A stretch of DNA of 13,599 nucleotides from Bacteriovoracaceae bacterium UBA7695 (GTDB lineage: Bacteria; Bdellovibrionota; Bacteriovoracia; Bacteriovoracales; Bacteriovoracaceae), in contig DLGL01000056.1 of the NCBI GenBank assembly GCA_002482685.1, forward strand, positions 24,746-38,344, in the 5' to 3' direction. Below are positions 1 through 7,456 of this stretch, in pieces. Below the pieces are notes generated by a model. It was given only the letters and a program-made list of their open reading frames with translations, searched no databases and had not been told where the DNA came from. Both the position numbers and the translations under genes were made by a program. The first letter of the stretch is position 1; each line of letters opens with the position of its first letter.

Positions 1-128
1 AAACCTTCAATTAGAAGATGTCCTTCGCAAACCAAGGCAGCAACAATTGATTCCAGAAGTTCATCTTGTCCAAAGACAACAGTTTTGGCCTGCTTGACCA
101 CATTGTGAACTTTTTCTTGTAAATTCAT
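1..128 (-). CDS. MoxR-family AAA+ ATPase, N-terminal fragment
   Basis: The coding sequence starts at an ATG at 126-128 and runs off the left edge, leaving 42 complete codons. The visible protein begins MNLQEKVHNVVKQAK and continues through VFGQDELLESIVAAL to GHLLIEG at the cut. This matches the start of MoxR-type AAA+ ATPases, where the (V)xGQ(D/E) motif precedes a helix and then the HxLLxEGxPGxxKT Walker A; here the Walker A falls just outside the window. MoxR ATPases are chaperone-like and often act with VWA-domain proteins, but the partner genes cannot be seen here. The start is well supported: GGAG at 135-138 (read on the minus strand) sits six bases upstream, and the TAA of the upstream methyltransferase gene directly abuts the ATG, so the two are probably co-transcribed and translationally coupled. 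Family assignment rests on the N-terminal segment only. Confidence 0.8.
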   Translation of the reverse strand, partial: MNLQEKVHNVVKQAKTVVFGQDELLESIVAALVCEGHLLIEG

Positions 129-1325
129 TTAAGACTCCATTAGATAAAAATAACTCTTAATATAATTTGAACGGTCTGAAAGAGAAGCAACAGGATGGTC
201 CCATCCCTGCATTCCACAATATATAAGTTGCAACTTTTTATGTTCTTTTGTAGCTGCATCTAAAATATTTTTTTGAAACTCTTCATGGTTTACGTAATGA
301 GTGCATGAAGAGAAGGCTATGAGAGCACCTGGATTAGCCGCTTTTAAAACTTTGCGATGAAGCTTGCTGTATCCTTCAAGAGCTTGATCTTTTTGAGACT
401 GACTCTTTGCAAATGCTGGGGGATCACAAAGTATGAGATCAAATAATTTATTCTTCAAATGGGCATCATCAAGAAATTTGAACACATCGGACCTTGTGAA
501 ATTTCCACGATTGGAGAAGCCATTCAGTTCTAAGGCGGTACTAATTTCCAGACCAAAATCTCCTTGGTCCACAAAACTCACTTGATCAACACCAGCTTTG
601 AGCGCACACAAGCCCCAAGCTCCCGCATAACAAAACAGATCAGTGGCTTTTTCAAATTTCTTATTCAGGCGACCTAATAAATGAATTAACTGCTGGCGAT
701 TTTCACGATGATCATAATAAAAGCCAACTTTCTGTATGACTTCAGACCGAAGCAGATATTTAATTCCATTTTCTTCAATATGAAGGGCCGGAACTTTTTC
801 ATTTTCAAAAGTAGGAAGAAATTCCTTCTCGCGGTATTTGGCATTATCTAAAAGATAGGCTTTCCCTGAAATGAGCTTTTCGATATTTTCCTGGATGAGT
901 TGCCGGTATCTATCAACTCCGGCGGTATTAATTTGAATAATTGCTTTGTCCAAAAACTGATCAACGATAAGGCCTGGTAACCCATCTGCTGATCCATAAA
1001 AAAGTCTTGAGTTCTTTTCATAGCCTTTGAACAATTGGCGCTTAATAAAAGCTTTTTCGAGGGCGTGAGTTATATAAATCTCGGCTGAAAGATTGTGTAT
1101 ATCTTTATTATCAATTGAACTCAGGACATGAACACTGTTAAATTTTTCATCAATAATCGGATTAACAAAACACAACCAAGATGCAGTTAAATCTGGATGA
1201 GTGAGAAGACACCATTCACCAGAAGGAATAGGTTTAAGCGAATCACTAACATCCGCTTGTTTTAATTCTTTATGGTGGGAACGGATTTTATTCAAACCGT
1301 TTTTAGCTAATAACAATGATCTCAA
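129..1325 (-). CDS. RlmI-like class I SAM-dependent rRNA methyltransferase
   Basis: A 398-aa protein, about the length of E. coli RlmI (23S rRNA m5C methyltransferase). Visible landmarks: a divergent N-terminal region where the PUA domain is expected; DGLPGLIVDQF near residues 114-124, a hallmark of this family; QKVGFYYDHRENR at 198-210, matching the family QKTGFFLDQRENR; SAM-binding motif I DLFCYAGAWG at 229-238; motif IV CDPPAFAKS at 300-308; and FSSCTHYV at 338-345, where Cys341 aligns with the conserved cysteine of the family SCSHH motif. The C-terminus contains GWDHPVASLSDRSNYIKSY, also typical. RNA methylation is therefore likely, but the exact target (position 1962-equivalent or another) is inference. 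The start is a TTG; I accept it because AAGG lies eight bases upstream and a good promoter sits just beyond. No upstream ATG occurs in frame. The gene ends directly against the MoxR-family gene start. Confidence 0.88.
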   Translation of the reverse strand: MRSLLLAKNGLNKIRSHHKELKQADVSDSLKPIPSGEWCLLTHPDLTASWLCFVNPIIDEKFNSVHVLSSIDNKDIHNLSAEIYITHALEKAFIKRQLFKGYEKNSRLFYGSADGLPGLIVDQFLDKAIIQINTAGVDRYRQLIQENIEKLISGKAYLLDNAKYREKEFLPTFENEKVPALHIEENGIKYLLRSEVIQKVGFYYDHRENRQQLIHLLGRLNKKFEKATDLFCYAGAWGLCALKAGVDQVSFVDQGDFGLEISTALELNGFSNRGNFTRSDVFKFLDDAHLKNKLFDLILCDPPAFAKSQSQKDQALEGYSKLHRKVLKAANPGALIAFSSCTHYVNHEEFQKNILDAATKEHKKLQLIYCGMQGWDHPVASLSDRSNYIKSYFYLMES

Positions 1326-1333
1326 AAAGAAAG

Positions 1334-1337
1334 CCTT
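1334..1337 (-). promoter_or_regulatory. Shine-Dalgarno for the TTG-started RlmI-like gene
   Basis: On the minus strand this reads AAGG, eight bases before the TTG codon at 1323-1325. It is the main reason for accepting a non-ATG start for the methyltransferase. Confidence 0.5.
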
Positions 1338-1358
1338 GCTGATTTTAGTTGTGTAATT

Positions 1359-1386
1359 ATTATAACAGCTTAGGCAGGGCTCTCAA
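1359..1386 (-). promoter_or_regulatory. Sigma70-like promoter for the RlmI-like/MoxR operon
   Basis: On the minus strand a TTGAGA -35 box (1381-1386) is followed, after a 16-base spacer, by a perfect TATAAT -10 box (1359-1364). Transcription would start near 1352, giving a leader of about 25 bases before the TTG start. It lies in the 96-base gap between the lipoprotein gene end and the methyltransferase start. No hairpin-plus-U-tract terminator for the upstream lipoprotein gene is visible in this gap, so read-through may also occur. The assignment is from sequence match only. Confidence 0.6.
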
Positions 1387-1421
1387 GACGGAAGGGCATA
1401 ATAAATTTCAAAGAGAGAGTT

Positions 1422-4400
1422 TTACTCAGGTTTTAATTCAAGACTTTTGAAGGTTTCGCTTAAGAATTGTTCTAGTTGAGGCCGGTGATTGATGAAAAGT
1501 TCATCCATAAGCATTTTCATGCGGTAATTCCCATCGCTCTTCTCACCCAGCACCTGCAATAGAACCGAAAGAGTCAGTTTTTTTGGTTCTCCGCCGAGTG
1601 CTGAATCAAGCCAGGTCTTTATAGATTCCCACTGCATATCGGATGAAAAGACGGCCTTAATTGTTTCAAGCCAATTAATTTGAGTTTCAAAGTTTTGCAA
1701 GGATGAGAACTGATTAATCAGTGCAGAGGCCTGATCCCTGAAAGCCTCATTTCTTAAAAGTTGTCGAATTTCGTTCACATTCAGGAGATCTGTTTCTAAC
1801 AAAGTTGTTACGATACGGTTTAATTCCTCTGGGTTGCTTATCATCCCGTCTAAGAGTTGGTTGGTTATTTTCAATAAATTCTTAGTGTTTTCGACTCGAG
1901 AGAGAATTTTACTGATTTCGGGCCACATTTGAATAACTATTTCAACAACTGAAGCAAGCTTCTGTATGTTTTGATTTGTTATTTCTTTTTTGGAAAGCAG
2001 AATAACACTCTTAATAACAATCTCTTCTAATACCTTTTTATCTTCAGGATCTTTGAGACTGTTCAAAAACTTGATGCTCTCTTCGAGCATTAAATTTATT
2101 TGGTTTTGATCATTATCAAGATATTTATCGAGAAGATTCTGTGTTTCATCCTGAAGTTTCGATAAATCGTGCCGAGCAATAAGATTACTATCAATGAGTT
2201 TAAAACTCTCCGAATCCAGAGCTGATAACTTGTCATCTAAACGGGCCCGAACAAACTGCGACAAATGTCTGAGGCCTGATAGTTCAACCGTTTTAGTTAA
2301 AAATACTCCGTTATGACCTTCTGGAATTCTATTATTCGGAATTCTGTAGGCATTAAACTTCTGAGTGCTAAGCTTTGAGGAATCAGCGATAGTGGTAAGT
2401 AAACCTTGAATAAATTGACCATAACTTCTATCCGATCCATCGGGCTGAGGATATGAATCAGATAGTTCAATCATCGAAGAATACGTCGCTCGGATATTTT
2501 TTAATTTATGCCGAGACTCTTTAGGCAAACCACCGAAACCTCGGAAAAGTCCACCCGATCTTTCTAACATTACTAGTAGTAGCTCTGATTTGATAACGTT
2601 GCTTCTATAATCAATCGACCCGGCGATTTCGTTTTTAAAGAAAGCACCATAGAAGTTATTTAAGAATCCAATGTCACGTATAACAACTTCTAAACGATCA
2701 ATCACTGTTCCTGCTACTTTTTGAGTTGAAGCCGGGGAATGAAAGACAAAATTCTTTTCCGTTTTTTTATCTGATAAATCATACAAAAAGTGAATCACTT
2801 CATTGATTGATGTTTTATGGTTTTTAATTTTTGCACGCTTAAATGGTATTTCGACGCCACCTTCAGGATGAATCCAGCCTAAAAGATTTTTAACTAAACT
2901 AGACCCATTTTCATTTTTTCTTTTAAGAATTCTTAAGATGTCAGTGACACCATCAATAACCGCCTTCTCGGTTAAACAAGGATCAGCACCCAAACCTGAG
3001 GATAGATCCTTACAAGTGGTCGGGCTGATTTCATAATTTATAACTGATTTTTTTTCTTCTAAAAGAACAAAGGTATCGCGAGTCAATTCATTCATCTTAC
3101 TATCTGGAGTAAATTTGAAAAAATTGAGCAAACGATTATCAAGACTAATTTCCTGATTAACTGTCCCATAGAGAAGTGATAATTGATGGAGAGACTCCAT
3201 CAATCGGGGGTCAGTTAAATTGCCATGAATTTCATCAATGTTAGCAAGTATGCCCTTGCCTCCTTTCGCGGACATTACGGCAAAGTCTGCTTTAACAGCA
3301 GATGAGAAAATAAACTGGAGCATGCCTGGTGCCCAGACCCCTGAGGCGGTATGAAAGTCATCAATTTGAAAATTTTCTTTAAAATAGTTTTGCGAAGAAT
3401 TCATCCACAAGTAGATGCGTCCAACAAATCCAGCATCCCCAAGAACATTCAAACATTCTTCTGGCAGTGTATTAACTAGATTGTAGTAGCTTGAATTTTC
3501 TTCGTAGGTTCTGGTCAGTAGTTCAAAACAACTTCTGGTCCTCAAAGATTCAGAACTCTGTAGTGTTTGGACATAGGTAACTGGTTTTCTTTCCTCGCGT
3601 TGAAATTCACGCTCCGGTTTAGGTTCAGCTTTGTATTCTCTGGTCAAAATTTCGATTAGTTCAAACAGACCCCTACCTGATAAAAAATTTGAAAGATCAC
3701 CTTGAACTTCCGGTTGCGCCAGGGTTGTAGTGACATATCTTAAACTGTCCTGGTACGCATTATCCTGCAAAGCTATTGCCATGGCCGGTGAAAGATCCGG
3801 GAAACTTACTAATAAAGTTTCAAGTAGAGTTAGAGCATCTGATGCCTGGATATCATCTTGTAGAAATAGACCTATTAAACGGACAAAGTTTTCTTTTTCA
3901 GTATTTGAAAGTCCGCTCCATATACCACTCCAGGATTGGTGCCAGCTTTGTGCCTGGCTACTAGTCTCAGAGACCTCTCTCAGTAATTCACTTGCTACTT
4001 TGAGATCATCCGTTGAGATTTCAGTAAGCACGCTGTAAAGAGTCTTAACTAACTCCGCATCACGTTCTCCCTCTTTGAGATCTTTTAAAGTACTTCTTAG
4101 GGAAGAGAAACTTTCAGATGAAAGAAAAGATAGAAACACATATCGATCATCACCAAAGACATGATGAATTCGTTTGAGAAATTTGAAATCATGAGTAGAA
4201 GGAAGAACGCTAAAGGCATGTTTTAGAACCATGTAGAAGGCGTTTATTCCTTGTTTTGCATTTTTCTCTTCACAGAATTCCTGAAACGCTAAAAACTTGG
4301 TAAGCCCATGTAAAAGTAGTTTTTCAAATGAATCTTTATCATCGGCTTTTAAACTTTCAATTTTATGTTTAAGTTCTTGAGCAATGTTTATGTGAAACTC

Positions 4401-5243
4401 GCGCTTGCTGGCGCGATTAATACAGTTTACCCCAGAAGTAAGACTATTCTTCAGATAAGTTGTGTCTTTAAAAAAAGTCGGACTTCCAATAACATCTAGA
4501 AGAATTCGGATATCACCGTTAAGACCATCTTCGGCCCAATCCTTAATAGGAGAATCACCATCATAGAGAACTCCCGCTAGGTGGTTCCAGCTTTGAGAGT
4601 CCATATTTTTTGAGAAGTCATTCAACAGAGAAGTTACTCGAGGAATTAGTTTTTTCTTATCCTCATCTGTAAATAAGATATTGATGAATGATTTGTTTTG
4701 TTCATAGGCAAGGATAACATTTTTAAGAGATGAGATAAGTTCTAGATTTTTTGCATTGGAATGCGAAAGGACCTTCATCAAATCTGAACGTTGTGTAAGA
4801 TTGAGCTGCTCACTATTGAGTGCTTTATCCAGCTGAGCAAGGACTTTATGCTCAGATAGACTACGCTGAAGAATTTTGGCAAGAGTTTCTATTTGCCCTT
4901 GAGATTCTGCCTGGGCGACCAGTTCGTAAAGATTTTTACGGCTAGTTTGTGTGCTAAAAAATTGGTCATTAAGAGGCTTAAAAACCTTATCCACCGCTGC
5001 CTGATCAGCTTCTTTAATGGCGGTATTTAGATCGGGAAACTGCCTGGCCCAGCCAGAACAATCGAAGATATTTAAAATATTCTTTTTACTGAGAATCTGG
5101 CCTTCAAAAATCATTGAACTGCATGAAGCTTTCACGAAATTTTTAGGAGTCGTTGAGTTCTTCAAGGCCACGGGTTGCTGACCGGTACAAGCTTGTACAA
5201 GGATCAATAAACCCAGGGTTAATATATATAATTGAGACTTCAT
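1422..5243 (-). CDS. Very large predicted lipoprotein of unknown family
   Basis: A 1273-aa protein I do not recognise. It begins MKSQLYILTLGLLILVQAC: a basic start, a hydrophobic stretch and a lipobox-like LVQAC, so Cys19 is the likely lipidated residue and the protein is probably anchored in the inner or outer membrane facing the periplasm or outside. The rest looks overwhelmingly alpha-helical, with Leu-rich amphipathic segments reminiscent of HEAT/ARM-like solenoids, though no repeat unit was proven. A charged Pro/Glu/Arg linker at about residues 538-554 divides it into two parts. Apart from Cys19 there are eight cysteines, falling in four nearby pairs (41/62, 274/324, 572/597, 744/756), which would suit disulfides in an oxidising compartment; residues 757-1273 have none. 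It is the third gene of the NFACT operon, 70 bases after the preceding stop. No catalytic motif was seen, and the function is unknown. Confidence 0.85.
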   Translation of the reverse strand: MKSQLYILTLGLLILVQACTGQQPVALKNSTTPKNFVKASCSSMIFEGQILSKKNILNIFDCSGWARQFPDLNTAIKEADQAAVDKVFKPLNDQFFSTQTSRKNLYELVAQAESQGQIETLAKILQRSLSEHKVLAQLDKALNSEQLNLTQRSDLMKVLSHSNAKNLELISSLKNVILAYEQNKSFINILFTDEDKKKLIPRVTSLLNDFSKNMDSQSWNHLAGVLYDGDSPIKDWAEDGLNGDIRILLDVIGSPTFFKDTTYLKNSLTSGVNCINRASKREFHINIAQELKHKIESLKADDKDSFEKLLLHGLTKFLAFQEFCEEKNAKQGINAFYMVLKHAFSVLPSTHDFKFLKRIHHVFGDDRYVFLSFLSSESFSSLRSTLKDLKEGERDAELVKTLYSVLTEISTDDLKVASELLREVSETSSQAQSWHQSWSGIWSGLSNTEKENFVRLIGLFLQDDIQASDALTLLETLLVSFPDLSPAMAIALQDNAYQDSLRYVTTTLAQPEVQGDLSNFLSGRGLFELIEILTREYKAEPKPEREFQREERKPVTYVQTLQSSESLRTRSCFELLTRTYEENSSYYNLVNTLPEECLNVLGDAGFVGRIYLWMNSSQNYFKENFQIDDFHTASGVWAPGMLQFIFSSAVKADFAVMSAKGGKGILANIDEIHGNLTDPRLMESLHQLSLLYGTVNQEISLDNRLLNFFKFTPDSKMNELTRDTFVLLEEKKSVINYEISPTTCKDLSSGLGADPCLTEKAVIDGVTDILRILKRKNENGSSLVKNLLGWIHPEGGVEIPFKRAKIKNHKTSINEVIHFLYDLSDKKTEKNFVFHSPASTQKVAGTVIDRLEVVIRDIGFLNNFYGAFFKNEIAGSIDYRSNVIKSELLLVMLERSGGLFRGFGGLPKESRHKLKNIRATYSSMIELSDSYPQPDGSDRSYGQFIQGLLTTIADSSKLSTQKFNAYRIPNNRIPEGHNGVFLTKTVELSGLRHLSQFVRARLDDKLSALDSESFKLIDSNLIARHDLSKLQDETQNLLDKYLDNDQNQINLMLEESIKFLNSLKDPEDKKVLEEIVIKSVILLSKKEITNQNIQKLASVVEIVIQMWPEISKILSRVENTKNLLKITNQLLDGMISNPEELNRIVTTLLETDLLNVNEIRQLLRNEAFRDQASALINQFSSLQNFETQINWLETIKAVFSSDMQWESIKTWLDSALGGEPKKLTLSVLLQVLGEKSDGNYRMKMLMDELFINHRPQLEQFLSETFKSLELKPE

Positions 5244-5244
5244 A

Positions 5245-5267
5245 CTGAGAGGTTAACCCTGACTCAG
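5245..5267 (-). promoter_or_regulatory. Possible mRNA hairpin abutting the lipoprotein start codon
   Basis: Read as mRNA, CUGAG (5263-5267) can pair with CUCAG (5245-5249), and inside it AGG pairs with CCU across a GUUAA loop, with a two-base UC bulge. The stem ends one base before the AUG at 5241-5243 and encloses the only purine-rich SD-like AGGG of the leader. Such a structure could hold back translation. It could also be chance; the folding energy was not computed. Confidence 0.3.
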
Positions 5268-5313
5268 ACCAAAAAGTTAGATTGAGGCTCTACTATGAAG
5301 AAATAACAGGCTT

Positions 5314-6117
5314 TTAAGGGGCGGATTTAGAAGAATCACCCAGAAAATAGCTCATGGCCTCTCCGGTATTAATTTTATAATTTTTGAATTCAACCGTATC
5401 TTCTAATATCAGAGGTTTAGAACCGGGAGCGGAGGAGCTCTGTTCAGTTGAATTTTTTACTGATTCAAGGACCGCGATGCCTTGAGATTTACCATAAATC
5501 AGGTCTTTTTTAACAGTTAAGGTCTGCCCATTCTCAGAACTCGTTGTTGACTGAGACTTCAGGACCCATTTGCCATCGGAGAAGGAATCCTTTTCGTATT
5601 GAGGTTTAATGACCAAAGTTCCAATAGGCTTATTGCCTTCTACTTCAATCAATCTATCCTGGCCGTCAAATTTCAACAGAAATGACTGAACCCCTGCAAT
5701 TCCGGTTGAATCTTTCGCTATGAATTCTTTTGGTTTAGTTCCTGGAGAAAATTTATAACCTGACAGTCTCTGAACGTTCGTCATTGGAATGAGGCTATCC
5801 ATTACACTCATAATTGAAAGTTTGAGTTCCTCTTTTGCTTCTTTAAAGCCTTCGGGTAAACCCATAACTTCGACGGCGAGTCTCTCTGGATTTGAAGTCC
5901 AATAAGTACGGAAAATCACTTCTTTAACATTTCCGAAAATCATCTGGTCATTAAGCTGCTTCGTAAGTTTAGAGCTTTGAATGTCGACCACAAAATCTTT
6001 AACACCTTTAGTTTTTAAAGAGTAAACCTTAGCATCAAAAGCGTTTAAATAAGCGACCGGATCCTGCGACCAAGCATTAACTGAAATTAAACTTAAAAGT
6101 ATAAATATAAGCTTCAT
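5314..6117 (-). CDS. Exported protein, possibly LolA-like fold, function unknown
   Basis: A 267-aa protein with a clear signal peptide: MKLIFILLSLISVNAWSQ, with likely cleavage after about residue 15-17. There is no lipobox cysteine, so it is probably periplasmic. The mature part has alternating hydrophobic strands (for example FVVDIQ, VIFRTYW, RLAVEVMG) and ends with TVEFKNYKIN followed by a short helix. This last pattern resembles the terminal strand (YxxYxxN) of LolA/LppX-type outer-membrane lipoprotein carriers, which usually have about 200 residues. That similarity is weak and is inference. The ATG at 6115-6117 is supported by AAAGGA five bases upstream and by a one-base gap after the NFACT stop codon, so translation is probably coupled to NFACT. 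It precedes the giant lipoprotein gene; an export or sorting link between the two is a possibility, not shown. Confidence 0.8.
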   Translation of the reverse strand: MKLIFILLSLISVNAWSQDPVAYLNAFDAKVYSLKTKGVKDFVVDIQSSKLTKQLNDQMIFGNVKEVIFRTYWTSNPERLAVEVMGLPEGFKEAKEELKLSIMSVMDSLIPMTNVQRLSGYKFSPGTKPKEFIAKDSTGIAGVQSFLLKFDGQDRLIEVEGNKPIGTLVIKPQYEKDSFSDGKWVLKSQSTTSSENGQTLTVKKDLIYGKSQGIAVLESVKNSTEQSSSAPGSKPLILEDTVEFKNYKINTGEAMSYFLGDSSKSAP

Positions 6118-6118
6118 G

Positions 6119-7456
6119 CTATTCCTTTAACCATTGAGATGAATCGACTCTCGGACACCGAAGGTGTTTCTCTTTTTTGTATATTACCATACCTGGCGAT
6201 CCAGTCACACCCTTCAAATTTTTCACCTGAGTATAGATAATAGAAATCCAATCCGCATTTATATGAGAAAAATAGGCGACTATTGAAGCCCCTAAGTTAA
6301 TCATTTCAGGGGATATAAAAGAAGCTTCATGAAGTTTGATGATGGCATGAGAGCTTTTGGCCCCATCCAGGTGAAGCCAAAGATCCTCTTTACCCGACCA
6401 TTTGTTACGAAGTTGATCATTTCCAGTGGAACTCATACCCACACCAATAGAGAATCCCTCGAACCTAAAAATCTTGTAGTCATCCTTTTCAGCGGATTTA
6501 ACCATTGTGACATTCGCCTTCGTATCTTCCCGGCCCCAAATAGGCTTAGTTATCGGTAAAGAGGAAGTTGCTTTGTTTTCGGGGCTTTTACCTGCAAGCA
6601 TTTCACGAGCATCGTTTAAACGTTGATTGAGTATTCCTTCTCCGCGTTTGAGTTTTTTAATTTTTTCAAACAATAAGTTACGTCTTTCATAAGAATTTAG
6701 TTCGCCTTCAAATTTAATTTTATGATCTCCGACTTTAAGTTCATAAACTTCCAGTGAAGTCCCTTTATCGAGTAGCTTTTGAAACTCTTCCCATTGACGG
6801 GTTCTATTTAAATCACCCTCAATATTAGTTATTTTCCTTTGAAGAAAAGTAGGACCGGATGTGAGACCTTTAATTTTTGCTGCGTTCATTTCATCTAAAA
6901 TTAGCTGATCGATAGTAGAACTCTGCGCTGAATGCAGATCGTTTTTCATATCATCTTTTCGTCCAACCTCATTAAAAAATTCGTAGATGTCGGCCATATC
7001 TTCATTTGGGACAAAGGCTTTTCCATGCCAGCTTAAAAGAAGCTTAAAAGGTGTCTCCGGAGCATCCTGATAGTGATGTAAAAAATAGAGTTTTCGAGCC
7101 TTCCAGAAAAAAGCTATGGTTTGTATTTGACCAAATTTTTGATAGCAAAATTTAATGATTCGGTCATGCGGATCCATCTCAATGCCAATAAAGCTGCAAG
7201 AAGTAAGATGCTTTCTTAGATACTCAAGAAAAGTGTCTTTTCTTCTTAAGGCCGATGGTGGAGCCTCATTATGTAGCCACAACCCTTCCTGTCCGGCACC
7301 ACGACCCATATACAAATGCCAGGTTTTACCCGGAGATCTAATTGAAAAAGAGATAAAAAATGAGGTACTATAAATCTTCTGAATTTGCCCATAAGCGAGT
7401 TGTTGTTCGCTAATAAATTTAACCTGTTTTTGTAAATCCAGATAATATTGAATCAT
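6119..7456 (-). CDS. rqcH: NFACT family protein, RqcH/Tae2-like ribosome quality control factor
   Basis: RqcH-type NFACT proteins bind stalled 50S-peptidyl-tRNA complexes and recruit tRNA-Ala to add C-terminal alanine tails. With the start at 7456 the protein has 445 residues. Visible: an NFACT-N region with GQIQKIY (about 23-29), a YMGRGAG segment (about 50-56) and HDRII, whose Asp98-Arg99 match the Asp-Arg pair essential in Bacillus RqcH at nearly the same position; a charged coiled-coil middle (about 190-295); and an NFACT-R RNA-binding domain (about 325-432) with GFSIGVGMS, DLWLHLDGAKSSHAII and GSPGMVIYKKEKHL. It is shorter than Bacillus RqcH (about 570 aa), and no clear HhH or NFACT-C part was seen. 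The frame stays open to 7540, but that extension would lie antisense over the essential MutS2 N-terminus. The ATG at 7454-7456 places the family motifs at normal distances and touches the mutS2 ATG. It leads the operon with the small exported protein and the lipoprotein. Confidence 0.88.
   Translation of the reverse strand: MIQYYLDLQKQVKFISEQQLAYGQIQKIYSTSFFISFSIRSPGKTWHLYMGRGAGQEGLWLHNEAPPSALRRKDTFLEYLRKHLTSCSFIGIEMDPHDRIIKFCYQKFGQIQTIAFFWKARKLYFLHHYQDAPETPFKLLLSWHGKAFVPNEDMADIYEFFNEVGRKDDMKNDLHSAQSSTIDQLILDEMNAAKIKGLTSGPTFLQRKITNIEGDLNRTRQWEEFQKLLDKGTSLEVYELKVGDHKIKFEGELNSYERRNLLFEKIKKLKRGEGILNQRLNDAREMLAGKSPENKATSSLPITKPIWGREDTKANVTMVKSAEKDDYKIFRFEGFSIGVGMSSTGNDQLRNKWSGKEDLWLHLDGAKSSHAIIKLHEASFISPEMINLGASIVAYFSHINADWISIIYTQVKNLKGVTGSPGMVIYKKEKHLRCPRVDSSQWLKE

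Noticed and set aside
1387..1421. Possible terminator after the lipoprotein gene
   Set aside because: No stem-loop followed by a U-tract; the repeated GGGC segments here are direct repeats, not inverted.
3730..4038. Plus-strand open frames antisense to the lipoprotein gene
   Set aside because: Low-complexity shadow translations with no SD, no recognisable domains and full overlap with a well-supported gene.
6325..6334. CTTCATGAAG 10-base palindrome inside NFACT
   Set aside because: Short perfect palindromes of this size are expected by chance, and there is no positional context.
7448..7456. TTG start for mutS2
   Set aside because: It adds only three residues, has no SD, and the ATG at 7457 is a stronger start codon.
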